Below are positions 21,976 to 33,261 of a DNA stretch of 64,000 nt, piece by piece. Numbering within the stretch: position 1 is the stretch's first letter; each line of letters opens with the position of its first letter. The DNA comes from Labia minor (taxonomy: Eukaryota > Arthropoda > Insecta > Dermaptera > Spongiphoridae). The stretch covers positions 18,570,910 through 18,634,909 of the forward strand of contig OY720350.1 in assembly GCA_963082975.1 (NCBI GenBank), in the 5' to 3' direction. Below the pieces are notes generated by a model. It did no database searches, was not told the origin of the DNA, and saw only the letters and a list, made by a program, of their open reading frames with translations. Both the position numbers and the translations under genes were made by a program.

Positions 21976-22380
21976 TTAATAATGAATAGCCGAAGAGACT
22001 TGAATAAGGTAGTTATACATCATACTTGGTGTCATCACATCTGTTCCATCTGGTTTTTTAGCCTCCCATTTTTCATGGTTTGCCTTCATTATGGTCAGAA
22101 GCTCATCATGCGAGTCGCGGAATCGTTTCCTTGGTGGATCAGGCTTCTTACCACGAACATCACGACAGATTTCCAAAGAGATAAGGTTATGCTCAATATG
22201 GATTTGCTTAATCAGGTCCCATACAGATGTCTTGTAACCTCCTAAGCGTGAACGAAGAGCATTGTTGTAACCTTCCAATGAATTGTTTGTTCGAGGCAAA
22301 CTCATCAAAGTGGCATCGTAGATGTTCCAATGTTCCAATGTCGAATTCGGGGTCATAAAAGCCAGCCAAAAATTGTTCAC
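21976..22380 (-). pseudogene. MULE transposase fragment, C-terminal part
   Basis: About 134 residues containing LEHWNIYDATLMSLPRTNNS, the hallmark 'WNVYD...PRTNNSxEGWHN' block of MULE transposases, then LEICRDVRGKKPDPPRKRFR as in insect MULE relatives. Lies just downstream of 22423-22701 on the same strand, separated by a stop and a short gap, so this was one gene, now broken. Confidence 0.8.
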
Positions 22381-22422
22381 CTAGCCAAGTGCGCTCGAAG
22401 TAAGAAAAAAGATCACGAATTT

Positions 22423-22701
22423 TTACCCTGTTGGTCGTCCGGCTAATGCTTGGTAGACTACAATGACTTTTGATGGCGGTACCAAAACCAAAGCTGCAAG
22501 AGTTCGTAAATGTGTGGAGTTGTCAGGATTATCTATATCATTATAGAGCTTCAAAACTTCTGGCATTGATTTGATGTTTCTATAAATGCATTGAGCAAAA
22601 TGAAAAATACAACCTCTGATGATAGTAAATTTCACAAATTGCGTTATATATTCCCTGGTGAAATATACGGTGCAAATGGTGTATTTTGTATTTGGAATCA
22701 T
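22423..22701 (-). pseudogene. MULE transposase fragment, middle part
   Basis: About 92 residues with FTIIRGCIFHFAQCIYRNIK, the C-x2-H block just after the second catalytic acid of MULE transposases, followed by LRTLAALVLVPPSKV, which matches the conserved 'LxALAFVPxxxV' segment. The first two catalytic acids are not present in this frame, and the frame ends in a stop about 40 bases before the next piece. Pseudogene. Confidence 0.75.
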
Positions 22702-23780
22702 TAAGCTATTAAAACGTATGCTAATAAACGGAATTTGAGTAAATTCCCTTTATTTTACATACGAATTTGACACCCCTAATGTGTGGGCCCTATGTATGTA
22801 TTTTTTGACCTATGTTTCCCTACTTTCGGTCTAGGCCTGTTTACCTCCTTGGGACGTCGTGTCTCAGGCAACTGGGTGTCATGCTCACCTTGTAATTAAA
22901 TTTTCTTAATCATAATTAAAATTAATACAAAAATGAAAAATTTTGATTTTAGTGATTTTTTCTTTTTGGGATTTTTTCAGTCAATGATATTTTTATTTAG
23001 GGATTTTCGGTCTTAGGGATTTTTGACTGGATTTTTTCCTTTAGGGATTTTTACCCGTTTCCATTTTGTAAAAAATAGTCTTCGCTTCATAATTTTTATG
23101 AAATTAGCAATTAATGTATTATTAATAAAAAATATTTAGAATTTGAGTAATATTTTTATTTATTTTATATTTAAATAATAGTCAAATTGGAAAATTTCAC
23201 AATCATCTAGTAATTTTATATTAAGTCTTTTGTTTTTCATGATTTAGGAGAAATAATAAAATATTTTTTTTATTTCTTATATTAAATTCTGTACGAAAAA
23301 ATAAGCAATTTGTATTTTTGTTAAAATTTTTTTAAAATAAAATAAACTTACTTACTATACACTAAGTTTTACTTTAAGAATTTTTTTTTTCAAATAAAAA
23401 AAAGGATTATATTTTTTCTTTTCTATTTGTAATATAGTACATAATATACAGCAATTTTAATATTTTTTTCTCTCCTGGGGGAGGGGGGGGGAGGTTATAA
23501 CCCCCAAAACCCCCCCTGGTTGCGCCACTGGGAGAAATAATAAAATAATTTTTTATTTATTATATTTGATTCTGTACGAAAAAATAAGCAATTTTTATTT
23601 TTGTTAAAATTTTTTTAAAATAAAATAAACTTACTTATTATGCACTAAGTTATACTGTAAGAATTTTTTTTTTCTTTTCTATTTGTAATATATTACATAA
23701 TATACAGCAATTTATATTTTTTTCTCTCCTGGGGGGGGTTTTAACCCCCAAAACCCCCCCCCCCCCTGGTTGCGCCACTG

Positions 23781-23880
23781 CGTCCCTTCCTACAATATCC
23801 ACCTACCGAGTCCTTGGTCTTCAAAGCGGGAGTTTCCCACTCGGTCTCCCCACCAATAAATTATTTTTTAAATTTAAAAT
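23781..23880 (-). mobile_element. LINE 3' end, proximal part (other side of the hAT)
   Basis: Begins with the second CGTCCCTT and continues TCCTACAATATCCACCTACC and TTTCCCACTCGGTCTCC, matching 62270-62335. The fragment ends at about 23865-23880 in an A/T-rich junction. Confidence 0.82.
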
Positions 23881-24719
23881 AGGATTTTTAATAATAAACG
23901 CCGGACAGAGTTTCCTTAAATACAAAATATTATAAATAAAATAAAATTAAAAATATTTATTTTAATAATATTTTGTAATCAAATTACGAAATATATATTA
24001 GGTTATATCCACAGGCCATACTTTTCAGTCTTTCAGTGCATTAATATATACGTTTAAGGGGTATATGTTTAATGACTATTTAAATTTATGTTTATTTAAA
24101 CTATTTGAAATTGTTTAATATATTTTGTCGTTTAATGTCATTTAAGATAAATATTTATTAAAATTAAATTTTCTATTAAATATAAATGAAAAAATCTTTG
24201 GTAATTGAGATTTTTCTTAATGATCATATATATTATATATATACTTAGATATATTTAACAAAATTTACAGAAACAGATTTAATTGCAATTTTAAAGCTCT
24301 ATATCATACATTTTTATCAAAGTTTATGAGATTAATATTTATTCATGATGTACTTTAAGATCATTCACCTCATTAAGAGCCTGCACGGAATGAAAGAATT
24401 ATTTATTATGAAAGAAGTAGGTATTATATGCAAATTTATTATGAGAATTAAATGTGAATTGAAATAACAGGTTTTATAATACGATTGATAAATAATAATT
24501 TCAATCACAATAATTCAAAGTGAACCAGTTGACGTACAATTCGATTTATTAATTGAAAATGAAAACTACCTAATTTAGAAAAATCTCTCTTGTTAAGAAA
24601 CTTATTATGATAAAGTAAGTAATAAGTTATTAGATTTTATTAAGCATGTCTGTGGGAATCAGCAAAGAAAAAATCTTTGCCATTTTGTTCCAATTATGTA
24701 CCTACATACATGATTAAAG

Positions 24720-24750
<31 letters not shown>

Positions 24751-25076
24751 TGTCACTAATAAGTAATTACTTATAAATATTTTAAATAAATTTTAAAAAA
24801 AATTAGATAATTAAAGAGAAGAGAAGGAGGGATTAAAAAGAATTAAATAAATAAAATGCTAATCAATGAGGATTTCAATGAATTATGATTTAATCAATGA
24901 TATCTTACACTGAATTGAAAAGAAATTGCATTTTGAAGTATATTAGGGATTAGGAAGGGGTGAGGGCCAAAGAGATTCTAATTAGATATATATTGTCCAG
25001 TTACAATACATTCAAAAGTCTAACATCAAATTGAATAAAATATTTAATTAGAATAAACTTTATTCACTTTTCATTT
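23881..25076. other. AT-rich intergenic stretch
   Basis: No gene or element recognised. A TATATATA-GAGAGA compound microsatellite sits at about 24720-24751. Confidence 0.45.
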
Positions 25077-25084
25077 AATTAAAA

Positions 25085-25546
25085 CAGTGATTCTCAACCT
25101 TTTTTTTTTACCGGAGCACACTTTTAATGGTTTCAAAATTCACACAAAGAAAAAGATAAGTGTAAAAGTTTACCATATTGAAAAAAGTGGCCCCAAAAGC
25201 GGTTTACCTTTTTTTTTTATAGAACCATATTAGAAAAATTTAGAAAAAAAGTTGGTAATGTTTAAGAACCTAGTCGCAAAAACGGTTTACCTTTTTTTTA
25301 GATCCATATTGGAAAAATTTAGAAAAAAAAGTCGGAAATGTTTAAGAACCTAGTCCCAAAAACGGTTTACTTTTTTTTATAGAACCATATTGGAAAAATT
25401 TAGAAAAAAAAGTCGGAAATGTTTAAGAACCTAGTCCCAAAAACGGTTTACTTTTTTTTTATAGAACCATATTGGAAAAATTTAGAAAAAAGTCGGAAAT
25501 GTTTAAGAACTTCATAATCTCGCGGCACAGTGGTTAAGAATCACTG
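25085..25546. mobile_element. hAT MITE with internal tandem array
   Basis: Ends CAGTGATTCTCAACC and GGTTAAGAATCACTG (14 of 15 paired), flanked by aattaaaa (25077-25084) and agttaaaa (25547-25554), 7 of 8 identical. The interior consists of about four tandem units of roughly 80 bp, each with AAAACGGTTTAC, AACCATATTGGAAAAATTTA and TCGGAAATGTTTAAGAACC. The relative at 59849-60151 has only about one such unit. Confidence 0.9.
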
Positions 25547-25554
25547 AGTTAAAA

Positions 25555-26039
25555 TATAAATTGTGGAAGTCACCAGGTTAAAATGAATCTATTAAAAAAT
25601 TAAAGATATGCATTGGCAGACCGATCAGATAGGATATTTGTAAATTTATTATATTATTATGCAAAATCATATTAAAGTACATGCTATATCCAAGATTATT
25701 ATTATTATTATTATTATTGAGAGTTTGGAGCCACTTTAGCAACCAAGGCCAATCATTAATGTTTCCAATAAGATAATCCAACCAATTTGTATAATTTTTA
25801 GCTAATCTAATAAAGAATCAAAAAAAAAAAAAAAAATTTAAACATGGAAATATAACATACAAATAAATATTAAATTATGTCAATAATGAAATTTGTATTT
25901 ATTTATTTATTTTAAAATTTGATCAGATTTTTTGTATTTCTATTTAATAACCTTGATAAATGATTGGATAATTTTATAATACAATACAAAAATTGTCCAA
26001 TCATTGGATCGACATATTTATCTTCAACTCGTTAAGCTA
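25555..26039. other. AT-rich intergenic stretch
   Basis: Contains an ATT microsatellite (25697-25718) and a poly(A) tract (25819-25836). Nothing else recognised. Confidence 0.4.
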
Positions 26040-26480
26040 AAGGAAAACTTTTCTACAATCTATACGATAATTTCCAGGGCGATATTTCCGTCTACCTGTT
26101 TGGCGCTGACCCGATTCGTTTACGGTTAGTAAAATGGTCAAATTTCTTAATCGTAAGTGTTCATCTCTTTCCTACCCTGCCCTCACCCCACCCCCCTCTT
26201 ATCCCCCTTCACTCTCTACTCTTTCGATTTCCCTATTTTTTTTTTTTTTGTCTTGAGCTCTTTGACTTGGATGTGGCGTCGTCGTGACGTCGGCAGCCCA
26301 AGCAGCCAAACGACTCCTGGTCTTACGCCTTCCCCTCTGCCCCCAGTTTCTTGACAGGGACCCAACACACACGAATACATAGCATATGGGATTTTATATA
26401 CCGGGTGAGTCACCTGAAATGTTACACAGATTCATTTTCGGCTGATTACATCTCCTAAAATCATGCTGTTCGCATAATAT
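26040..26480. other. GC-richer island, possible conserved non-coding DNA
   Basis: Two complex blocks, 26070-26160 (with GGCGCTGACCCGATTCG) and 26260-26480 (with GTCGTCGTGACGTCGGCAGC and GGGTGAGTCACCTGAAATG), around a C/T-rich tract. Open frames are short and low-complexity. Contains CRE-like (TGACGTC) and AP1-like (TGAGTCA) sites by eye. Confidence 0.3.
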
Positions 26481-28319
26481 CAAACCCTTTTTCTGCTCTT
26501 CTTCTTCACACAATTGAATTGTAAAAAAAAGGAAAAAAGAAAAAAAAAACTGAAAAAAAGAAATAAATAAATTAGATAATATTCTAAGAAAATAAATAAA
26601 CATTTTTTTTCCTTGAATGTTATTGCTTTAAAGATATTTAAATAAATAAAATAAATAAATAGATTTTAAATTGATGAAATATATATATATACATAAATGA
26701 TATAAATATAAATAAATCTTTATTTTTAAATATCCTAATTTGTTAAAATTAATAGAAATATATAAAAAATAATTTAATCAAGTTAAATTGAGATATTATT
26801 ATAGTATTTAATTAAATATTCTTGAATTTAGATGATTAGTAGGAAATCGTTTAGATTATAAATTATTTTTTACAAATTTTATAAAAGTTTTTTTTTTTTT
26901 TTTTTTTTTTTGAAGATTTTCATCAAATTTTTTTTTTTTTATCCACAAAATATTCAATATAGAAAAGAGAGTTTAATATTTATTTTTTTCATATATTAAA
27001 AATAAACAAAATAAAAAGTTAATGTTAATTTAATTACATTATAATAAAACTTGATCGAATAAGTTTAAAATTTCTAATTTACCCAACCACCGAAAAAAAA
27101 TAATATTAATAAACTTTTTTCCAAATTTAACTATTTTAAATGGGTAAGTGGACAGATCAGTTCAGTTGAAGGGTATTCATAGCAAACAAAGATAAACAAG
27201 AACAAATATCAAAATTAGAGTGTTTCGTGCAAATTTGAAAATATCATATTTTCATATATTAATTTTCTTCTTAAGTAAAACCCCTGAAAACAAATAATTA
27301 TTTATTTGAGAATTTTGCAATATAACCAACTCTGTACATAATATAAACCTATGCAATCATATTTCAACATTAATGTATCAATACAAATACATTTTATATT
27401 TATAATACTACTCTAATAAATGAGATGAAAATACATAAATATATCTATAGATTTTTTTTTATATTTATGTAATTATTAATTAAATTAAAAATTTTTAAAA
27501 ATATCAATAGTTTTCTTTTAAATTACCTATTGAGATTTAAGTTGATTAATTATTATTATTATATAATTAGAAATTATAATTTTTAAATCTTAAAATTTAA
27601 TTGAATAAAGAAAAAAAAATTTAAAATAAGGAATTTAATTTTTATTTTGTTCTATCAATATGTTTGTTAATAAATTTGTTCATTAAAACATTACATATAT
27701 ATTTAAATTAAGTAAATTATCATTATATCAATACATAATTTTGTTAATTTAAATTTATCAATGTTTTAGTAGTTATATAACTACATACATTATATATATA
27801 TATATTATTTATACATCTATATATATATATTCTAAGATGTATGCGATATTGTAAATACGAGTTCTTACCTTATTCATATCCACCACCTGTGTTTTGATTG
27901 TTTTATGACTGTTTTAAAGAAGTAAGCAAAAAATCAAATATCACCTATCATATAATATAATCGTAAGATGCAATTGCTATTGGGACTGTTGTTAAATTTT
28001 TATTGTGTGAATACGAGTATATGATGTTTCATATACCAATATATAGTAATAAAATAACAAAATAAAAATATTAATTATTGTAGTTTAAAGGTGGATAGAT
28101 AAATAAATATATAATAAATTATTATAAATATAAAAGTAATCTTCCATTTTATTCATATAATAAATTTGTTGATTTAGCATTTCACTTTAACCTTTTCAAA
28201 AATAAAATGAATTGATTATGAAATCTTCTTATTTAGTTATAAATATATATATATATATATATATTTATGTTTATTATGTGAGATATATGTTCTTTAAATA
28301 GAATATATTCCTTCATACA
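26481..28319. other. Long AT-rich stretch
   Basis: Almost entirely A/T, with poly(T) at 26888-26912 and 26929-26940 and several AT dinucleotide runs. No gene or element recognised. Confidence 0.5.
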
Positions 28320-28323
28320 TTAA

Positions 28324-28406
28324 CACGTTCCCGTCGGTATGTACCACCGGTGGCTCATGCCGCCACATAAAATAAATAGACAAATCATGGAGCCGGCGTG
28401 AACATG
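28324..28406. mobile_element. piggyBac-type micro-MITE (83 bp)
   Basis: Flanked on both sides by TTAA (28320-28323 and 28407-28410). The ends CACGTTCCCGTCGG and CCGGCGTGAACATG pair at 11 of 14 positions. A central palindrome CCACCGGTGG lies near the left end. TTAA targets with CA-starting inverted repeats fit the piggyBac group; at 83 bp it is close to the minimum size for such elements. Confidence 0.7.
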
Positions 28407-28410
28407 TTAA

Positions 28411-29229
28411 GTGAATTCAATATTTAAAACATTTAATATAAAATTTATAAGATAAAATTTTTAATTCATATTAAATAATTTATTAAAAAATAAATAAAAA
28501 TAAATAATAAACTATCTCGAGAATAAAATAAAATCATTTAAGCAATTATTTTGAAAATTGCACCAAATCATTCTCTTGGATTCATTTAAAAGAATATTTT
28601 GTTGTATGATTTTAGTAAGATGGAGTATTTAATTTAATTTAAATTGTAATTTTAAGTTTTATAATTTTAGTTTTTTTTTAACTCTTTCACAAATTTAATG
28701 CTAAAAATTTTACTATTATATTCAATAACTTTAAAATATAAATGAAATTATGACTAATAATAAAAAATTTGAGTTATATATTTATATGAAAAAAAATTAG
28801 CATAAATAAAAATATAAATGTAAATAATAATATTGAATATATTATATTATATTATTACATATTATATTATATTAATTGAAATAAATAATGTTCAAAGAAT
28901 CCTAGACTGAATTTTTGTATCAGATCATTTTTATTCCATGATCATCAAACAATAAATTAAAATTAAATGAAAATTGAAAATCATATATTAGAAAAATTAA
29001 TTAAATTTAATATATATTCATCTTTTAAATACTCTTAAAAAATATTGATTAATATTTTAATTTTTAGGATCAAATTAATATAAATTTTTTTTTTTATACA
29101 CATGTATAAATTCTATAGGAAAATATTTATATTTACCTAATATAGAAAAATATATAGAATACAAAGTAATCATATCGTATATATAAATCTAAAAAAATAA
29201 TTTCTAAGAATCTTGAGTTATATGTTATT
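28411..29229. other. Long AT-rich stretch
   Basis: Nothing recognised. Confidence 0.5.
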
Positions 29230-29239
29230 TAATTAATGA

Positions 29240-29545
29240 ATAAAATGAGGTGTGGTGTTTTTGGATCACCGAGTGGTTCGGGCGCCATGCCGTCCGTCGG
29301 TCGTCGTCGAGGTCCCTGGTCCCATCCGAGCCACCTGAGTCCCTTGCCTCGCTCTCTCCTATCGAGCTATCCTTTTCGTTGTAACCCGTTCCCTCGCCTG
29401 TTACAAACCCAACCAAACCACTTTGCACGCTCGACCTCGTGTCTTCACCATCGGCTTCGCTTGTTCCAATCTTCACTCTTCATAAAGTCTGCTTTCCTTA
29501 TTTTTACGTTCTCCATCCAGTCAAGCAGTCGAGATTCAAATCAGG
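29240..29545 (+). mobile_element. Possible tRNA-derived SINE
   Basis: GC-rich block that opens with a region resembling a tRNA promoter: ATCACCGAGTGGTTCGGGCG (box A-like) and about 45 bases later TGGTCCCATCC (box B-like), followed by a C/T-rich body to about 29540. No poly(A) tail or target duplication was found and the tRNA match is degenerate, so it may instead be a single-copy island. Open frames on both strands over it are unrecognised. Confidence 0.35.
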
Positions 29546-29559
29546 CCATACAAGACCTA

Positions 29560-29590
<31 letters not shown>

Positions 29591-29843
29591 TATATCATTA
29601 TAAGACTAATATTTAGTTTAAAAATATTAAATTATTTTAAATAAAATTAATTATTAAAAATATAATAGGATAAATAATGAAATATACATTATATAAGAAA
29701 AAAAATATTAAAATTAAAATAATTTAATCAAAAATTATAAAAATGATGAGTGCCTATAATTTCTTAGATAATTACTTTATTTCTTATCTTTAATATTTTA
29801 TAAATAAGTTATTCTAGCAATAATAACTCATAACTATTTAATA

Positions 29844-30070
29844 CAGTGGTTTCCAACCTTTCTGAACCGGCGCCCCCCTTTTTTCATAAATACTCACATA
29901 TTATAGTAACCATATTGAAAAAATTGAAATTTTGCGGGCACTTGAAATGGCTTCGTGGGCACCAGGTTACCGATCACTGTTATAGATTATTATAGATTTT
30001 AGAAAAAAAAATGGTTCTAATACATTCGCGCCCCCCAGGGAAGGCGCGCCCCACAGGTTGGAAAACAATG
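29844..30070. mobile_element. hAT MITE, 'CAGTGGTTTCCAACC' family
   Basis: Ends CAGTGGTTTCCAACC and GGTTGGAAAACAATG (13 of 15 paired), flanked by atttaata (29836-29843) and atttaatg (30071-30078), 7 of 8 identical. Subterminal CGCCCCCC motifs at the left and CGCGCCCC/GGCGCGCC at the right. Non-coding. Confidence 0.88.
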
Positions 30071-30078
30071 ATTTAATG

Positions 30079-31471
30079 CTAATTCTCATTCTCTCTTTTA
30101 AAAAAATTGTATAACTAATATTTTACATTTTTTTAAGAATTATATAAACATTTAATTAATACTTGAATCTTTTTATAATTTAGAAAAATTTTCAAACTAA
30201 ACAAATTTAGACTATTTTTATAAAAGTTGAATTGAGAAACGGAAATTTCATAATGAGATATTGCATAGAATCTATGCATTTATGTATTTTTTTCTCTATG
30301 CATTAATAAAAAGAAAACTAATAAGATTATTTATTTAATCTATTATAAATTTGAAATGACATTTTTTATAACCTAATAAAAATAATAATTTTAGTTTTAA
30401 ATAAATACTTATTACAAAAAAAAAATAATTTTTATTCAATCAACGTTTTATTTTTATAAAATCAATGTCTTCTAAGTTATAAATAATGAAATTTTCTTTA
30501 GTTAACTTCTATTCATGGATCAATGTCAGTTTCAATTTATTATGTAGTCTTGGATTTATAAACATATTATATATAAATTATATATCCAATAAAATCAAGG
30601 TCTACTTCTTAGCCTTCTTTACTAGAGAATTATATCCTTGATATATATTTATAATAATAAATATATAATATTTTTACATATATTTATATTTTACTTTAAT
30701 AAAATAAATTTTTTATTATAATGACTAAATTAGTATAGAAAAATTGTATTTTGAAAATCCTACTAAAAATTTTATTTGATCTATTGAATTTTCTTTTTAA
30801 TATGGTAGGGTAATATTTATAATAAAACTATTTAAAGGATCTCTCAATACTTGTCAATGAAATTTGATTTTAATTTATATATAAATTTAGTTTAAGGATT
30901 AATTTTTATTCTAAGAATAATTATTTTAATAGACACGTAAAAAGATTTCAATTAGTTTGGTCATATAATTGCAAACAAAGTGTGCAAATAATAGTTTTAT
31001 CTTAAACTATTGTTTAGCTTTCAGAATTTATCTGATAACTTTATTGGTAGGGATTTGAAAATTTGTAGTGTTTGGTCTTGGTTTACATTAAAATTATTTT
31101 CCAATTTATTTAAATTTTTAAACATTATTTTAAATATTAAGATTTTATTATTTTTTCTCAACCTTGGTTAATTATTATTTTGAAATAAAAATTTAAATTA
31201 AGAAAATCCATTTTTTTTATTTGTTTATATTCTTTGAAATTGAGAGCCAATTTACTAAATTTTCATAATTAATTCTTCTTAATTAATTAAGAATTATGAA
31301 AAACATAGAAAATAATGTTAAAGAATTTGAGATAAGTGATGTCGAATAAATTAAAACTTATAATATTTATATGTTATATTACCATATAAGAGGTTAAACG
31401 AGACTTAAAACTATTAATCTTTTTTTAAAAATTAAGAAATTATCTACTTACTTCAGTAATATATTGTTATT
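30079..31471. other. Long AT-rich stretch
   Basis: No gene or element recognised. Confidence 0.5.
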
Positions 31472-31479
31472 AAAATGTG

Positions 31480-32029
31480 GGTAATTATTTGCAAAACGAG
31501 CATCTCCAGGGATTTGATGAAACTTTACCTGTGGATTCCTTGTTTAATTCCAAAGAAACTTTTCTTATAAAATTTTTCCCGGTCTCTTCTAGTTTACGAG
31601 ATAAAAAATTATCAAAATTTGCATATAAATCCATTTACATTCTATTTGGCTATCATGTTTTATTCATTTGGCCAGCAGAGGGCTACACTAATTTTCAGTG
31701 GTTTTTTTTTTCAGTTCGCTTTGGATATATGAAAATCAAAAAAATAATTAATTCAATAATTTTTCTATATTCAAACCGAACTGAAAAGAACAAAAAATTA
31801 GTGAATAAGTGAATAAGTTTTGAGACCAAATGCATAAAACAATTATTAATATGGCTATCAAACTGAATGTTATTGGGCTAATTATATACAAATTTTAATA
31901 ATTTTAATCTCGTTAACTAGAAGAGACCGGGAAAAATTTTATAAGAAAAGTTTCTTTGAAATTAAACAAGGAATCCATAGGTAAAGTTTCATCCAAATCC
32001 TGGAGATTCTCATTTTGTAAATAATTACC
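31480..32029. mobile_element. Long-TIR MITE with perfect 8-bp duplication
   Basis: A 550-bp element with inverted arms of about 125 bp (31480-31603 and 31905-32029) beginning GGTAATTATTTGCAAAACG and GGTAATTATTTACAAAATG. Perfect duplication AAAATGTG at 31472-31479 and 32030-32037. A GG start with long arms and an 8-bp duplication could be Merlin-like, MULE-like or an unusual hAT; superfamily is open. The centre has a smaller inverted pair (TTCAGTTCG / CGAACTGAA, about 31711-31783). The frame 31477-31812 is only a by-product of the arm. Confidence 0.88.
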
Positions 32030-32037
32030 AAAATGTG

Positions 32038-32569
32038 TAACATTATTAATTAATTTTGTATTATAATATTTTACTCATACTTGTTATAACATTAAATAAT
32101 TGTTTATTTAAAACTGGCAAATCAATCAAAAAGGATTTATAATTATGATATACTAAAATAATATGATATTACAATAATCATTAAATGTTAAAAATAACTG
32201 CAGATTTAAAAAACTTTTATTGAAGAAATATTAATTAATAATTTTATCTTCATTATAACTTCCAACCCAATCAAATGTTTATAAATTTATAAGTAGCGTT
32301 TGATTGAGATTTGAAATAATTACTTTCTTATAATTATTTATATACTTTTAGTCATAAAGCAAATTACAATTATCTTTTTTAAAAAATAAAATAAAATTCT
32401 TTGTTTTTTTTTCAATTTATCATTTGTGGAAATAATATTTTTAATATAACCATTTTTAATATATATTAATTAAATGAAAATATTAGTAATAGTAATAGTA
32501 TTAGTAATAGTAATAGTAATAGATATTTTATGATGGCACTAAAAGAGAGAATAAATTTGTAAAAGAGAT
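32038..32569. other. AT-rich stretch with TAATAG microsatellite
   Basis: A TAATAG/TATTAG hexamer repeat at about 32484-32522. Nothing else recognised. Confidence 0.45.
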
Positions 32570-32840
32570 ATCGTCTATTGTTCTTACTGGTATCGCTCAA
32601 TTTATTTAACCTTGTCAGGAAGCTGCGAGGATCCCCGAACAGGTGGTGGTGGGGGATGGAAAGTCCCCGAAGCCCGCAGCCTTGCAGTCTGAGCCGCTGT
32701 TGCAAGTACTATATAATTCTACCTACCTGATTCTCCTAGACAGAGAAAGAGAGACCCCAGCGAGCAAACTGATTATTATTCTTTCAATTTCCATTTTTAT
32801 TTCTTCCTACATCTCTCGCTTCTGAGTAAACTCAGGGTGC
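32570..32840. other. GC-richer island, possible conserved non-coding DNA
   Basis: Complex block with GAACAGGTGGTGGTGGGGG and GAAGCCCGCAGCCTTGCAG at its core (32635-32690). Both strands are partly open, but no recognisable product. Could be an untranslated exon or an enhancer. Confidence 0.3.
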
Positions 32841-33261
32841 AGAGTGGCATAAAGAAAAACAACAACAAAAAAAAAAAAAAAAAATAAACAGAAACCTTAC
32901 CAAGATCATTTCAAACGAATAAATTAACTCGATGCAATTAAAAGAACATCACTTTGGAACAACATTTAAACGTAGAAATGTTTGTTTCATTAATTAGACA
33001 TATTTTAGATTGTCTCAATAAGATTTTTTTTTTTATTATTATTATTTCTCTTAAAATAAAATGTGAAGATCTTTTCATTTGTAATTAAAAATTTAATTAA
33101 TTATTTTATCGTCAATAAATATTATCTATATCTGAGTGAGTGAGACAAGTTCCAAACTTGAAAGGTTAAAGCTTGATTAAAAAAAAATTATACTATCCAC
33201 TTTATCGATTATAATAAATTTTGATTTGCATTTAAAAAAAGAAAGACATTATAAAAAAATA

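Larger units (their letters stand above)
21903..23053 (-). mobile_element. MULE remnant nested in the hAT
   Basis: Terminal regions are inverted: GTAAAAATCCCTAAG at the left and TTAGGGATTTTTAC at the right, each followed inward by further AATCCCTAA-type repeats (21903-21960 and 22985-23053). Two minus-strand frames encode Mutator-like transposase pieces. No 9-10 bp duplication could be recognised, so the exact ends are uncertain. Confidence 0.72.
21736..23780. mobile_element. hAT element inserted in the LINE, carrying a MULE
   Basis: Perfect 16-bp TIRs CAGTGGCGCAACCAGG / CCTGGTTGCGCCACTG and a perfect 8-bp duplication CGTCCCTT (21728-21735 and 23781-23788). Next to the ends are G and C homopolymers (about 21761-21774, and C tracts before 23766). 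The hAT's own DNA is 21736-21902 plus 23054-23780 and contains no transposase; the coding remnants inside belong to a MULE. The right terminal block of about 250-280 bp is present twice in tandem (23247-23530 and 23531-23780), each ending in GGTTGCGCCACTG, but only the outer one abuts the duplication. Confidence 0.92.

Noticed and set aside
29225-29616. Frames on both strands across a GC-rich block
   Set aside because: Openness on both strands follows from composition, and the block looks more like a tRNA-type SINE or single-copy island than a gene.
31477-31812. 111-codon plus-strand frame
   Set aside because: Starts in the left arm of the long-TIR MITE and continues across its centre; no protein similarity seen.
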